Assembly: GCA_030867875.1 (NCBI GenBank)
Contig: JAOWCC010001593.1
Coordinates: 124,001 to 188,000 of the forward strand
DNA length: 64,000 nt
Origin: Actinernus sp. WN-2022
Lineage: Eukaryota; Cnidaria; Anthozoa; Actiniaria; Actinernidae
Reading direction: 5' to 3'
In this document: positions 7,746 to 17,500 of the stretch, one piece after another
Layout of the letters: every line of letters starts with the position of its first letter
Numbering within the stretch: position 1 is the stretch's first letter
Program-made: the position numbers and the translations under genes
The notes under the pieces: generated by a model
Seen by the model: the letters and a program-made list of their open reading frames with translations, nothing else
Databases searched by the model: none
Told to the model about the DNA's origin: nothing

Positions 7746-8185
7746 TGGTGACGGTAGCAGCTATTGGAATGTCTATTTTCGGAGCAGTTTTGAATGCAAC
7801 GGCATTTACTGGTGGTGGAGTGCTTGCTAGGATGTTTGGTGGAAAAGATGAAACTGCTAATATAGAACGAAAGAGACATGATACGGCAATGGAAAAATTC
7901 GATAAAGATAGGGAGGCTTATATCGAAGAACACAAAAAATTGTCCGCTTGGACGTATAAACAGGAAGTTGATGAACGCGATGCTCGTAATGATCAACTTG
8001 ATAGTAACCGAGCTTTCATACAATCCGATAAGTTACGTCAGGCACTGAAACGACTCGAAGCAATGAAAGAACCTCGTTTCTCTGACTACTATCAACCATC
8101 TAATGCACAGAAAACTAGTGAGTTGATCTATGTTGGTGGTGGAATGCTAGTCGCTGGATACGCTATTAGTCGATATTCCTTTTAA
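7745..8185 (+). CDS. Coiled-coil protein with hydrophobic ends (146 aa)
   Basis: Begins in the stop codon of the preceding gene (TAATG). Layout: a hydrophobic Gly/Ala-rich N-terminus (residues 4-31), a long charged helix (about 33-90, 'NIERKRHDTAMEKFDKDREAY'), the motif 'EPRFSDYYQPS' near 112, and a C-terminal transmembrane helix (about 127-144). I recall this layout from other animal Polinton-like elements, with unknown function. It ends 26 bp before the hairpin at 8212, so it appears to be the last gene of the 4208-8185 rightward block. Confidence 0.72.
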   Translation: MVTVAAIGMSIFGAVLNATAFTGGGVLARMFGGKDETANIERKRHDTAMEKFDKDREAYIEEHKKLSAWTYKQEVDERDARNDQLDSNRAFIQSDKLRQALKRLEAMKEPRFSDYYQPSNAQKTSELIYVGGGMLVAGYAISRYSF

Positions 8186-8211
8186 AAAACGAGAATTTTT
8201 ACGATCGACGA

Positions 8212-8265
8212 GAAAAAAAAGAATAAGAACTAGTTGGTTAGATAAGTTCTTATTCTTTTTTTTTC
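8212..8265. terminator. Long A/T-flanked hairpin between gene block and integrase
   Basis: The left arm (8212-8230) has eight A's followed by GAATAAGAAC. It pairs with the right arm (8245-8265), GTTCTTATTC followed by nine T's, across a 14-base loop. The stem is about 19-20 bp. The position after the last gene of the capsid block and before the integrase suggests a transcript-end signal, but an origin or protein-binding role is also possible. Confidence 0.55.
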
Positions 8266-8298
8266 TACTTGTTGAAGGTTAGAATACATAGACATATA

Positions 8299-9306
8299 AT
8301 GGATGCTAAACTTGCGAATACCTTCTATGGTCCTATGGGCTATTGGAAAGGTTATGCTGCAATTAGTAAGTTATCAATGGCTGCAAAAGTATCGGAAGAT
8401 GTAGCTAAGGGTTGGTTAGAGAAACAAGCCATGTGGCAAATATATCTATCACCACCACGCTATATTCCACGACCACATTGGACTGTATCGAAACCTAATG
8501 AAGTTCATCAAGCTGATTTGATATTTCTACCTCATGATAGACCTAGTCGTGGAAGGAAACTATATAAGTATGCTTTAGTGGTAATCGATGTAGCTTCTAG
8601 ATATAAAGAGGCTGAACCTTTAGCATCGAAAGATAGTGGTGAAGTGTCTGCAGCATTTGATCGGATCTACAAACGTAGTCCACTAGAATGGCCAAAAACA
8701 TTGCAAGTTGATCCTGGTAGAGAATTCATGGGGCGTATGTCTGAAACATTAGAACTACATGGTACGAAAGTTCAACGAGGTGAAGCCGGTCATCATAGAG
8801 CACAAAGTTTTGTTGAACGAGCAAATAGAACATTAGCTGAGAGATTGTTTGGATATCAATATGCACAAGAGATGGTACTTACATCCGAAGGATCGGATGC
8901 GCGTAGTAGAGAATGGGTATTGAGGCTTCCTGATGTTATCAAGGCTATGAACAATGAAGTTACTCGACTAACAGGTAAGGAACCTTCAAATTCTATAGAG
9001 GCACAACAAGTAAACATCAAAACTCCTACGTATTCTCGAACTGTTGGATTGAGTGAAAAGCGACTACCATTCGACGTTTTAGTTCGATATCTCTATGCGC
9101 CTGGAGAATTGGAAGGTGGAGCTAAACGAGCAACTGATCCTGTGTGGAGTTTACAAACGTACGTTATTTCGCGTAGTGTGATATCTTCAAACCAACCGGT
9201 TCTGTACTATTTGGAAAAAGATGCACCAAAGCGAGGGTTCGTGCGTGAAGAGCTACAAGTCGTCCCACAAAATACTGAACTACCACCAAAAGGTATTCTA
9301 AGATAG
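8299..9306 (+). CDS. Retroviral-type DDE integrase of the viral element (335 aa)
   Basis: Inserts the element's DNA into the host chromosome by strand transfer. The ATG at 8299 is preferred; an extension to 8269 would need TTG and enters the hairpin flank. The N-terminal 60 residues resemble the helical part before a retroviral integrase core. Catalytic residues: D73 ('HQADLIF'), D138 ('LQVDPGREF') and E173 ('SFVERANRTL'), with 34 residues between the second D and the E, as expected for D,D35E. After the core follow helices and a small beta-rich C-terminal domain. It overlaps the convergent polymerase gene by 9 bp. No stop or frameshift breaks it. Confidence 0.92.
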   Translation: MDAKLANTFYGPMGYWKGYAAISKLSMAAKVSEDVAKGWLEKQAMWQIYLSPPRYIPRPHWTVSKPNEVHQADLIFLPHDRPSRGRKLYKYALVVIDVASRYKEAEPLASKDSGEVSAAFDRIYKRSPLEWPKTLQVDPGREFMGRMSETLELHGTKVQRGEAGHHRAQSFVERANRTLAERLFGYQYAQEMVLTSEGSDARSREWVLRLPDVIKAMNNEVTRLTGKEPSNSIEAQQVNIKTPTYSRTVGLSEKRLPFDVLVRYLYAPGELEGGAKRATDPVWSLQTYVISRSVISSNQPVLYYLEKDAPKRGFVREELQVVPQNTELPPKGILR

Positions 9307-12300
9307 AAGCAAGTCACGAATAAAGTCGTCCATGTCTAAGTTTTTGTGTCCATAGGCTAATGTATTGATTCCGTTTGCTGAAATCCAACGTTTAGAGTCG
9401 AATGGTGAGAGAGAGATCTTATTCATATGCATACCATACATCCTATGACCTTCACTTCGAAGCATATGCATTCCATGGCGAAATACTTTCTTATCTTGTA
9501 AACACTCTTTGTATTGTTCGTGGCGAATACGATGTTTAACGACTGCCTTCTTGGTACCTTTAGCTTTCCTAATCTCGTCACCACCTACTTTCAAGATCGA
9601 GTATAGCTTCGATCGTAGTCCAACGTATTCAGCAATGGGAATACCTCCACATTCATCTTTCATTTTACCAAGTACTTTCTTGTTGGATATGTCATACAGA
9701 GGATGATCCTTGCTGTAGTTGCTAGTATCGTATAGATGCTTATTGGTGGTAATGTCTGTATAGATGTCTTCTGTTTCAATGTTAAGTAATAGACTATCAG
9801 TGTCAGTATATAGTAGATTACAACGTTGCCCATACTGCTGCTTGAGATCGTTGTAGTAGAAGTCGTACATCAGATGTTTCGAGAGATCTAGAATCGACAT
9901 TCCGACATATACTGGACGGTTCAGTAGTAACTTACTTTTGTAATTGTGTACAGCAGCTAGATCGTTATCAAAGATCGTGGATCGGGCATAACTAGGCTTA
10001 TTCAAGAGACGTTGTAGTTTGATTCCTTCTGAAGATCGCACTAGTTTGACATCTACGCGTTTTCGTAGATTTTCCATCGTCTTACCAAATACGCTATTGT
10101 TCATTAGTTTGTAGAGATCCTGCTCGAAGGGGCTATTCGCTTGTTTTCGTAGTTCTGTATTCATTCTTATGTATGGCTCCATCCATGGCGATTGGTTGAA
10201 TCGTAGTGCTCTGTGAATCTTCGTTAAACGCATTCCGAGAGATAGATACAGTTGTAGATTGCGGTAGTGGAGCACATATCGTTCTTTGTCGTATAGGTTA
10301 GGTACGAGCTTTTCCACTTTCAAAGATCCGTTGCCTTCGTATAGTTTCTCAAATAGATCGATTTGATAATCTGATAACTGACCTTTATTTACTTGCATTC
10401 TCTCGGGAGCTAGTGGATAGTCGTTGTGTAAGTCGTGGAGCTTTCGAGGATACTCAAGATCGACTTCGAGAATGTATCCCACGTCTGAATCGATTTCGTG
10501 TTGGGTAATTCGTTCTTCCGTTGGTGTACACCACTCAAATCCTCCCGTTGGTAGATATTGGCTCATGGCCCAACCATATAGATTGTTGGCGTCGAGGTAT
10601 ATTATATGGCTATTTGGCTTATCTGGATCGAAGTCGGGTATGTTGTGGTTGTTTGCTTTAGCATAACGATGAGATACCATAGATATTCCACCACGTAGAC
10701 CTTTCTCGACGAATAGATGCATGTCATAGTCGGTTAATAATTCAAGTTCTACTCCGGTCTTCTTTAACAACGCATCCCACGAAAGTCCTGGACTCGTATA
10801 ATAATGAGCTGGATCCAATCCATAGTTTTGCATACATGTCGCGCGGAAGTTCTCGAACACGTCTGCTAAAAGAAGTACATCGGTTCGTAGGTAAAGGTCG
10901 TGGTAGTCTCCTAACGTTTTACAACTGAATACCTCCCAAACTTTTAGTGCGTGTTCGTAGTCCTTGTCGGAGATGTCCTCTAGAGTTAGTTTACTATAGA
11001 ATGCGTCTTTTGTGGGAAGAGAAGTCTCTGTAAATCTATCCCAAGAATCCATGTACTCATACGGATAAACTCCTTTGCGTAGCAGCAGCTTGGTTTTCTC
11101 TTGGTTCGATGTACATTTCATAGTTTGTAGGAACGTATCTTGTGACGAACTCGCTACCAATTTATCGAGGGATGAAAGTAGAAATTGCGCACTGTCGATG
11201 AACCGTAGGTTTCCAAGTGAGAATGAAATGTATTTCTCCATATTGTTTGGAATACAAGAGATCTTACCTGACGTCTTGGATATGGATTGCATCAACAGGT
11301 GAGAATCGTAGCCACGCAAATTGTGGAATACAACTGGGATAGTAGGAAAAATACGTAATTTGAGATTACATGCGTTGTGTGCGGCACCTCGAAACTCTCC
11401 TGTGATGTGGCAATGGTCGCGTACTCTATCTTTACCAAGAGTTTTCTGGCAGATATGACAAAGAATTGCTCTATTATAATCTCTCATGCTTTTTGGTGAC
11501 ATACATAGTGGTTTGGCAACTTGAGCTTTTATCTTCGCTTCTTCTTCTTGTATACATCGTAGAAAGCACTCGATAGTATCCTTACCTCGATATAATACAT
11601 GTGGTTCGCTATGGCCATCAGAACGTACGACTACGTAACAAAATCCACATGGAATATGTTCTTCTGTTTTAAATGTGTTCTTCGTGGGATCTTGTCCTTC
11701 TATCTTAGTAGTTAAGGCCTCAAGATCTGCGTAGATAACGTAGGGGACTTTGAGCTGCTTGTGAACGTTCTGAAATGAGACTTTGTTATTCTCATCGGTG
11801 GGCATTTCGATTCGAATGGCTCGATCGTTAGTTCCGTTACATTCTGGGGTGTGTTTTTCGAGGAGAGCTTCGTTGGAATATCCATGTAGGCATCTCTCGC
11901 AGAAGTGCTGCCTGTGGTCATGTTTTGTCTGATCGAATAGAAGGCGGTTGAAGTTCTTGATCCAGCAATAATGTTGTATACCGATCTCTGGGCACTCTAT
12001 AAGCAAGGCGTTAACGCGCTCCGAGAAAGTCTCCTTCGAGATGTGGTGCACAATCAAACACTTATCCTTAAAATCCCAACCATATACATTGATAGAGATT
12101 TCGTTCTGCTTCTCGAAGCGTGGTATTTGTGAGATTGGCGTTGACGATTCTTCCACCCCATCGAATCCAAAACCATCGTCTTCTGGGTATTTCGATGTCC
12201 TCTGTGGATCTTTCGCAACCGGAAACTTCGCGGCACGCATCGTCCAACGAAAACAGCGGTTGTCGGAGTTTTTCACATTGATTACGGCTTTCTTATTCGC

Positions 12301-12759
12301 GATTTCTTTAGGTAGTGGTAAGTATGAACCTCCGCGTAGTGGTTGATATTTAGCAATGTTCACCCATAGAATGTTGACTTTATCTATGACCCAGTTCGAT
12401 CCTCTACTGATCCACTTCTCGATGTAGTTATAAATCTGAGCATGTTCTTCTACTATTACTCCACGGGTATCGGAACTGTTGGTCAGAACTTTTTGTGAAC
12501 TACGAAATGTGGCTATCTCATATACCGGGCCCTCGGGTTTATCGAGGCGGAGAGTTATATTCAAAGCTAGCTGAACCTTAATGTTATTTAAGTCTTGTAG
12601 CTCTTCATCGGTCTTTTCGATAGTCTGCTTTCGCACGCCGGATAGGAAAGCGGCTGGGTCCGCTCCTAGAGGATTGCTATCTGGAATGTCCATCTTCCAT
12701 CCTCGTAAATAGCCCTTAATGCCAGGCACTTGGACGAATGTTAGTGTATGATCGGCCAT
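9298..12759 (-). CDS. Protein-primed family B DNA polymerase (1153 aa)
   Basis: Replicates the linear element genome from a protein primer. Exonuclease motifs: ExoI 'YADLEAL' (D345, E347), ExoII 'HNLRGYDSHLL' (N480, D485), ExoIII 'DLYLRTDVLLLAD' (Y623, D627). Polymerase motifs: A 'YLDANNLYGW' (D723), B 'KLMNNSVFGKTMEN' (K884-G892), C 'YTDTDS' (D986, D988). A likely zinc finger sits at 287-307 (C287, C290, H303, C307). A second metal-binding module at 434-465 (C434, C437, D448, H449, H461, N462, C464) resembles endonuclease VII and lies between ExoI and ExoII. The length fits Polinton/adintovirus polymerases (about 1,000-1,200 aa). The start ATG at 12759 follows an AT-rich TATA-like leader. 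The frame is fully intact. Confidence 0.95.
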   Translation of the reverse strand: MADHTLTFVQVPGIKGYLRGWKMDIPDSNPLGADPAAFLSGVRKQTIEKTDEELQDLNNIKVQLALNITLRLDKPEGPVYEIATFRSSQKVLTNSSDTRGVIVEEHAQIYNYIEKWISRGSNWVIDKVNILWVNIAKYQPLRGGSYLPLPKEIANKKAVINVKNSDNRCFRWTMRAAKFPVAKDPQRTSKYPEDDGFGFDGVEESSTPISQIPRFEKQNEISINVYGWDFKDKCLIVHHISKETFSERVNALLIECPEIGIQHYCWIKNFNRLLFDQTKHDHRQHFCERCLHGYSNEALLEKHTPECNGTNDRAIRIEMPTDENNKVSFQNVHKQLKVPYVIYADLEALTTKIEGQDPTKNTFKTEEHIPCGFCYVVVRSDGHSEPHVLYRGKDTIECFLRCIQEEEAKIKAQVAKPLCMSPKSMRDYNRAILCHICQKTLGKDRVRDHCHITGEFRGAAHNACNLKLRIFPTIPVVFHNLRGYDSHLLMQSISKTSGKISCIPNNMEKYISFSLGNLRFIDSAQFLLSSLDKLVASSSQDTFLQTMKCTSNQEKTKLLLRKGVYPYEYMDSWDRFTETSLPTKDAFYSKLTLEDISDKDYEHALKVWEVFSCKTLGDYHDLYLRTDVLLLADVFENFRATCMQNYGLDPAHYYTSPGLSWDALLKKTGVELELLTDYDMHLFVEKGLRGGISMVSHRYAKANNHNIPDFDPDKPNSHIIYLDANNLYGWAMSQYLPTGGFEWCTPTEERITQHEIDSDVGYILEVDLEYPRKLHDLHNDYPLAPERMQVNKGQLSDYQIDLFEKLYEGNGSLKVEKLVPNLYDKERYVLHYRNLQLYLSLGMRLTKIHRALRFNQSPWMEPYIRMNTELRKQANSPFEQDLYKLMNNSVFGKTMENLRKRVDVKLVRSSEGIKLQRLLNKPSYARSTIFDNDLAAVHNYKSKLLLNRPVYVGMSILDLSKHLMYDFYYNDLKQQYGQRCNLLYTDTDSLLLNIETEDIYTDITTNKHLYDTSNYSKDHPLYDISNKKVLGKMKDECGGIPIAEYVGLRSKLYSILKVGGDEIRKAKGTKKAVVKHRIRHEQYKECLQDKKVFRHGMHMLRSEGHRMYGMHMNKISLSPFDSKRWISANGINTLAYGHKNLDMDDFIRDLLLS

Positions 12760-12995
12760 TATATATTGTATTATCCTTCCTCTAATAGAGCTTCAAGTGC
12801 GTTGAGGTGGACTATGTACTATAGTAGTAAATAATGATTATGATAGTATATGTTATAATACCTAGTAGCAACACTCCTCTAATAGGGTGTTAGAATGTAA
12901 TAAATTCGTTATAAACCAAATGTTCGAATAATGTTAATGTATGCTTAGCCCTGATATAATACCTTATGATTACGTTCCTTTAATGTATAATTTAT
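12760..12995. other. AT-rich leader upstream of the polymerase gene
   Basis: No ORF of note. The bases next to the polymerase ATG are TATA-like on the minus strand. Two related blocks, CCTCTAATAGAGC (12780s) and CTCCTCTAATAGGGTG (12870s), recur about 95 bp apart. This is the likely polymerase promoter and part of the element's right subterminal region. Confidence 0.4.
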
Positions 12996-13189
12996 AGTAG
13001 TATATAAACTGGCGGGTTCTGGCGCAGCTTGAACGTTGTATTATTGCAATCCTTGTTCGATGACTCCTGAACCGCAGCGAATTGTTCGAATGCTGAAGTA
13101 GAACAATTCGCTGCGGTTCTGGAGTTATCGAGCAAGGATTGCAACAATAAAACGTTCAAGCTGCGCCAGAACCGGCAGTTTATATACTA
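12996..13189. repeat. 194-bp near-perfect palindrome at the right edge of the viral element
   Basis: The left arm begins AGTAGTATATAAACTGG and the right arm ends CAGTTTATATACTACT. The arms are about 92 bp at roughly 90% identity around a 13-base loop at about 13,088-13,100. They include the pairs GGCGCAGCTTGAACG/CGTTCAAGCTGCGCC and CCGCAGCGAATTGTTC/GAACAATTCGCTGCGG. It lies 237 bp outboard of the polymerase start. It may mark the element terminus (two joined terminal repeats or a hairpin end) or may be a foldback MITE that inserted there. No clear flanking target duplication was seen. Confidence 0.75.
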
Positions 13190-13831
13190 CTTCCAACCCT
13201 GTTAGTTTAGATTAGTTACCTAAGGAGTGTAGCTTTTTTGTTAGATTGAAATGCTATTACAGCTGTTAGTCAGTGGACAGTCTGAGCGACATTAAAGTCT
13301 GGTTTTCACAAGCGGGAAAAGCACAAGCAACATACGCGGACGCAGTAATGTATTGATCATTAGCGGCGCTTGTTCTTATCTCACACTAGTGTGTAGAACA
13401 AGTACCGCTAAATAAATGAGAAATACGGCACTGCTTCTGCGCATATTTGTGTTTATTTCGCTAGTGAAAACTAGCTTTAGACTAGCTTCTACAGTTTCTT
13501 CATCAGTTCTATAAAAAAAAAAATTGTAGGCGGCACAAACAGCTGTAATAGATGTTAGCGAGGGGTAATTAGTCTTCGTCATGTTAGGGTCAATGAAATT
13601 TGAAATGTTACGCGAATGCCATTTTTATTCTGGCTCTTAACAATGCACGAAGGAGAAAGATAGTGCTAGGGGCTAAAATAGCGTAGGGTTCAAGCTTATC
13701 CCACAAAAAAATAAGTGCTGTATTCTTGAATCATATTGGCAACAAAATATCTATTCTGAGTGCATCCGCATCATCGAATTTCCTCTCTCAGTCGATCTTT
13801 ATTTTTAATCATTCGGTTACGTCGTAAAGTT
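13190..13831. other. Non-coding stretch, nothing recognised
   Basis: Only short ORFs in random frames; no repeats, RNA or promoter signature that I could support. It is either the outermost right end of the viral element or flanking host DNA. Confidence 0.3.
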
Positions 13832-14542
13832 TCATTTCCTGATGGTGCACCAGGATAGTACTTCAAATTCGTCCCACTTCAGAAAGCATTTTCTCCTTGG
13901 CCGGTCAAGTAACTTTCCCATTCGGCTAAATATTTTGCGAAGGAGTATTTTCTTTCTGTAATTGGGTACACTGTATATGTACGTAATTGGCTGGTATTTT
14001 CCATGGATGGCTGCAACGTGTATAGCAAAATTGATACGGTTGGGGATGGGGTAGAGTGTAAGAATCGAAATTGCTAGACACTTTGCAATCATGAGGCGAA
14101 TGTCTAGGACACTTTGTTCTGGACTTAAAAGATTACAAACCACTAACCTTTCGAAGTAGTTTGGCTGACAATTTAAAAGTGGGATAAGCTGGTTAGACAT
14201 TTTTTTAGAGAGAACCCCTTTTGTACTGACCATTTCAAGGTGTATGTACACATCGCACTGCCTATCACATGATTCATGTAGTCGTGCCACGTGCTGATCA
14301 CGTGAACACATAGCCATGTCGTGTGATATGCAGTCACGCCGTCGATCTTCACAAGACACAGGTATGCTAACGTTTCTGACCCGGGAGGGCAAGGGTGGTA
14401 TTTTTGCTTTTTCTTCTTCAACCACAGTTGGACAAGTGCTCTGTGTGCATATTAACGTGCTATCCTTGTGGAATTTACCTTCTCCAAGGATCGCATGAAC
14501 CTCGGAATGGCCAATACGATTGGGGTTTTCACTTTTTTTCAT
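13832..14542 (-). CDS. Unrecognised 236-aa open frame, doubtful
   Basis: Starts with an ATG at 14542 and runs 711 bp without a stop, long for AT-rich non-coding DNA. Composition is Cys-, Arg- and Ile-rich with no clear signal peptide, membrane helix or family motif. No neighbours suggest a pathway. It could be an exon with flanking intron read through, a decayed transposon gene, or chance. Confidence 0.25.
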   Translation of the reverse strand: MKKSENPNRIGHSEVHAILGEGKFHKDSTLICTQSTCPTVVEEEKAKIPPLPSRVRNVSIPVSCEDRRRDCISHDMAMCSRDQHVARLHESCDRQCDVYIHLEMVSTKGVLSKKMSNQLIPLLNCQPNYFERLVVCNLLSPEQSVLDIRLMIAKCLAISILTLYPIPNRINFAIHVAAIHGKYQPITYIYSVPNYRKKILLRKIFSRMGKLLDRPRRKCFLKWDEFEVLSWCTIRK

Positions 14543-17500
14543 AGTTTAAGTAGAGCAGGCAAAAAAAATCAATAATCTCTGAAGTAAAAGCTGACGTTAC
14601 TATTCTGTGTTAACTGTGCTGGCTGATGGAAATCGTCACGGCAAAGACTGCTGAACATCGGCTAAAGTTTAGAGGTTTCAGTTCTACAATTACCTTAAAA
14701 AAGCGTACGGTTCGATGCTTGTAGTTACAAATGCTTGCATTTGGTGGCGCATTTCCTAAGATTAGCTTTCTATAATGAATTGTAAATATATAGGTTAGTT
14801 GATGCAGGAATTTGTAAAAACCACAAGCTCTCTTCTGGTGACGTGAAATCTTTATGCTTGCTTGGTGTCGTAGTTCTCTGTCGTGGTGACATCCATTTGC
14901 TTGGAACAAAAATGCAAAATGGCTATTGTCAGTTTTCCCCCCGAGTCTATTGATTACAAAGTCAACTTGAACTGATTTGACTTTGTAAATGACTTTACAA
15001 TTTCAGCATTTGCAAGAAGAACACGGTAGCGCATGCGCATTCGGCTGTCCTCAAAGAGCACCGGGCTCTTGCTCATCGAGATGCATGCGGACACTTGCTC
15101 GTGCGGTCGGAAAGATTCGTCTTAGCAATTATCGGTTCTTTACTATTTCTTTAACTTGTAACTTAGAAACATTGTAAAACAGTTTAGATACAGGGTTTGG
15201 GTCTTTCGTCTTCCCCACAATGGCTGGGAGGGTTGTCAGAGTAACGTATATTTGAAACAATAAAATGTTCTATTCTATTAGATTGTTTTGGTATCTTTTC
15301 ATGCGCCAGCAAAACTGTATCAAGTAAACATTAAAATATGAAACACTAACGTATTGCCATGGTTGCTTTGCAGCTCTCTCCCCTTCTGCGGTGACCTTGC
15401 TTTGGCGTTATTTTAGTCAGCTCCGATCTTAATTGTTTGTACACGTGAGTTCGTACGTCTATTCGTTCGTCTCAGTTTGTGAGTCATTGTCTAAGAGGTA
15501 TTTCAATAACTACTCAAAATCGCTTTACTATTATGTTTTATAATATAATAGTACTGATCTATATTTTGATTCATGTTGCTGGAAATACCTTAATATTCTT
15601 TACACCATAATACTAACTATTATCTCATTTACCTTATAGAAGAGATCATGAATTGAAAAGCTTGATGCGAGCAAAGACGCCATCAATGAGTTGCTAGGCT
15701 TTAGTTTAAATCAGTCTACAGTTTTTGCCGAAGTACAACTTTCTTATTCTATGTTAACTTGCTTTCAGACTTAGCATGATTGTAAATTCGATTAGCTTGG
15801 AAGCTTGCTGTCTCGAAGCTTGTAAATGTTTGTTATATATGAATAAAACACTTTATACTAACAACTTTACTCTCCGGTTCTAACCCTTATTTTCCTATCA
15901 TTTACTTACCTTGCAGATCAGAAAGTAATCTACATTTGTTTGGGATGCAACAAGACTGAAATTAGTTAGTTATATTCAGTTCAGTACAAGGTCACTCTAT
16001 TTTGACTCTTAAAATTAACTTTCTGGAACTTGTTAATTTTCTTCACCAAAACTTAGCGATGCTTGTAAATTTATAGGCTAGATTGGAATAATTACGGATT
16101 GTTCATCTCCGCGATTGTAAAAGAATGAATAAATAAAACATCCATATTACTAACAAATTAATATCTACAGGGTTTTAACTTTTATTTTTCCTAATCTAGC
16201 ACATCGTTATTTTAAAATTAATCTAACATCTTCATTTGCAGGGTTAGTGTTAACATATTTGTTTCCCCACAGCATTATTTTAGGGGTTTCCAAAACCGAC
16301 CTAAGTTTCAGCCTGTCTCTACTATTGTATTTCTCAATACCATAGTCTTGACACTCGCCTGACTTAGGCCTGAGGTTCTGGAAACCATATACTAGTCTAC
16401 ATATGACTAATTATGATTTCATTATTTTTCAGTGTAACCAAACCTGAGCCTGATCCCATGAAGGAAGACTTGGCCTCTATGAAACCCAACGTTTCAGTTA
16501 CCAGCTTATAGACATCTAACATTCTTTCTTTTTCCCCCTTGGTAACTGATAAGCCTCTCCCATCCCCCTTGTCTACTAAACATTTGTTCTCAGGATGTTT
16601 CCAACTTGCCGTCAGTTGTCAGTGAATTGGTATTAGGGCTGTGAAAGACTCTGGCTCCGTTGCTCTATGACGTCACTTCCTGTTTGTAATATGCAAACCA
16701 GGCATCCCCCTGTTACTGAGATCTAACTAAAGTAGACCATCGAAATCCTGGACGTGGTAATGTAGCCGAATTACAAATCTGATTGTTGAGAACAAACCAC
16801 ATGCAATTTACATTTTATTAATATTTATATATTTATTTATTTACATCCCTGCAGATTTCAACAGTCAAACGATCCTTGAAGACGAGTTGGTGACCACTTG
16901 ACTTGGTTTAGGTTTTGTATTAACACTCGATAGTTCTTTGCCAACTTTCTCATTTTGTAGAGTTTCAGTCAATTTTGTTTTTGTCAACTCCTGCAGATTT
17001 CCAATTCCCTTGACACAGCCCGAGCCTATTTCTTGCGGCAGAAAGCCGAATCAGTACGGCAGCACGACACGTCTTTATCCACGAGGTACAAACCAGTTTC
17101 TACATCCTTATAGTTTGATTCTTGTATTGTCGTTATATATGTTACGTTGTATATAATATCACGTTGTACATTATCTTTTCCAATCTGTAGTTATATACTT
17201 AACTCGAACTCCTTGGAGTTCTTTATTATTCAAACCATTTCAATACTTCTCTTGACAGGGTTTCGTCTGGACTCCACAGTCCACGATATCTCATCCCAGA
17301 CTTGAGCTCGGCAGCGTCTTGGTCAAAAGAAACAAAGCAAAAAGGACCCACAAATAACATTGACATAAATATATATTGCATTTGCTTTATCTTTTATCGC
17401 TCTATTCGACTTCAGGGATGGAATAGAGTTTGCATGCATGTATGGCTATATTCTCTTATTTATTCCCGCCCATGTCAGTATATTGTATAAATGACATTTT

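Noticed and set aside
9509..12346. Plus- and minus-strand ORFs of 60-100 aa inside the polymerase gene
   Set aside because: They lie antisense or out of frame to a polymerase with all motifs in order; no independent start signals or family features.
16938..17490. Host exons around the short ORFs
   Set aside because: No consistent splice signals, domain or reading-frame continuity could be shown.
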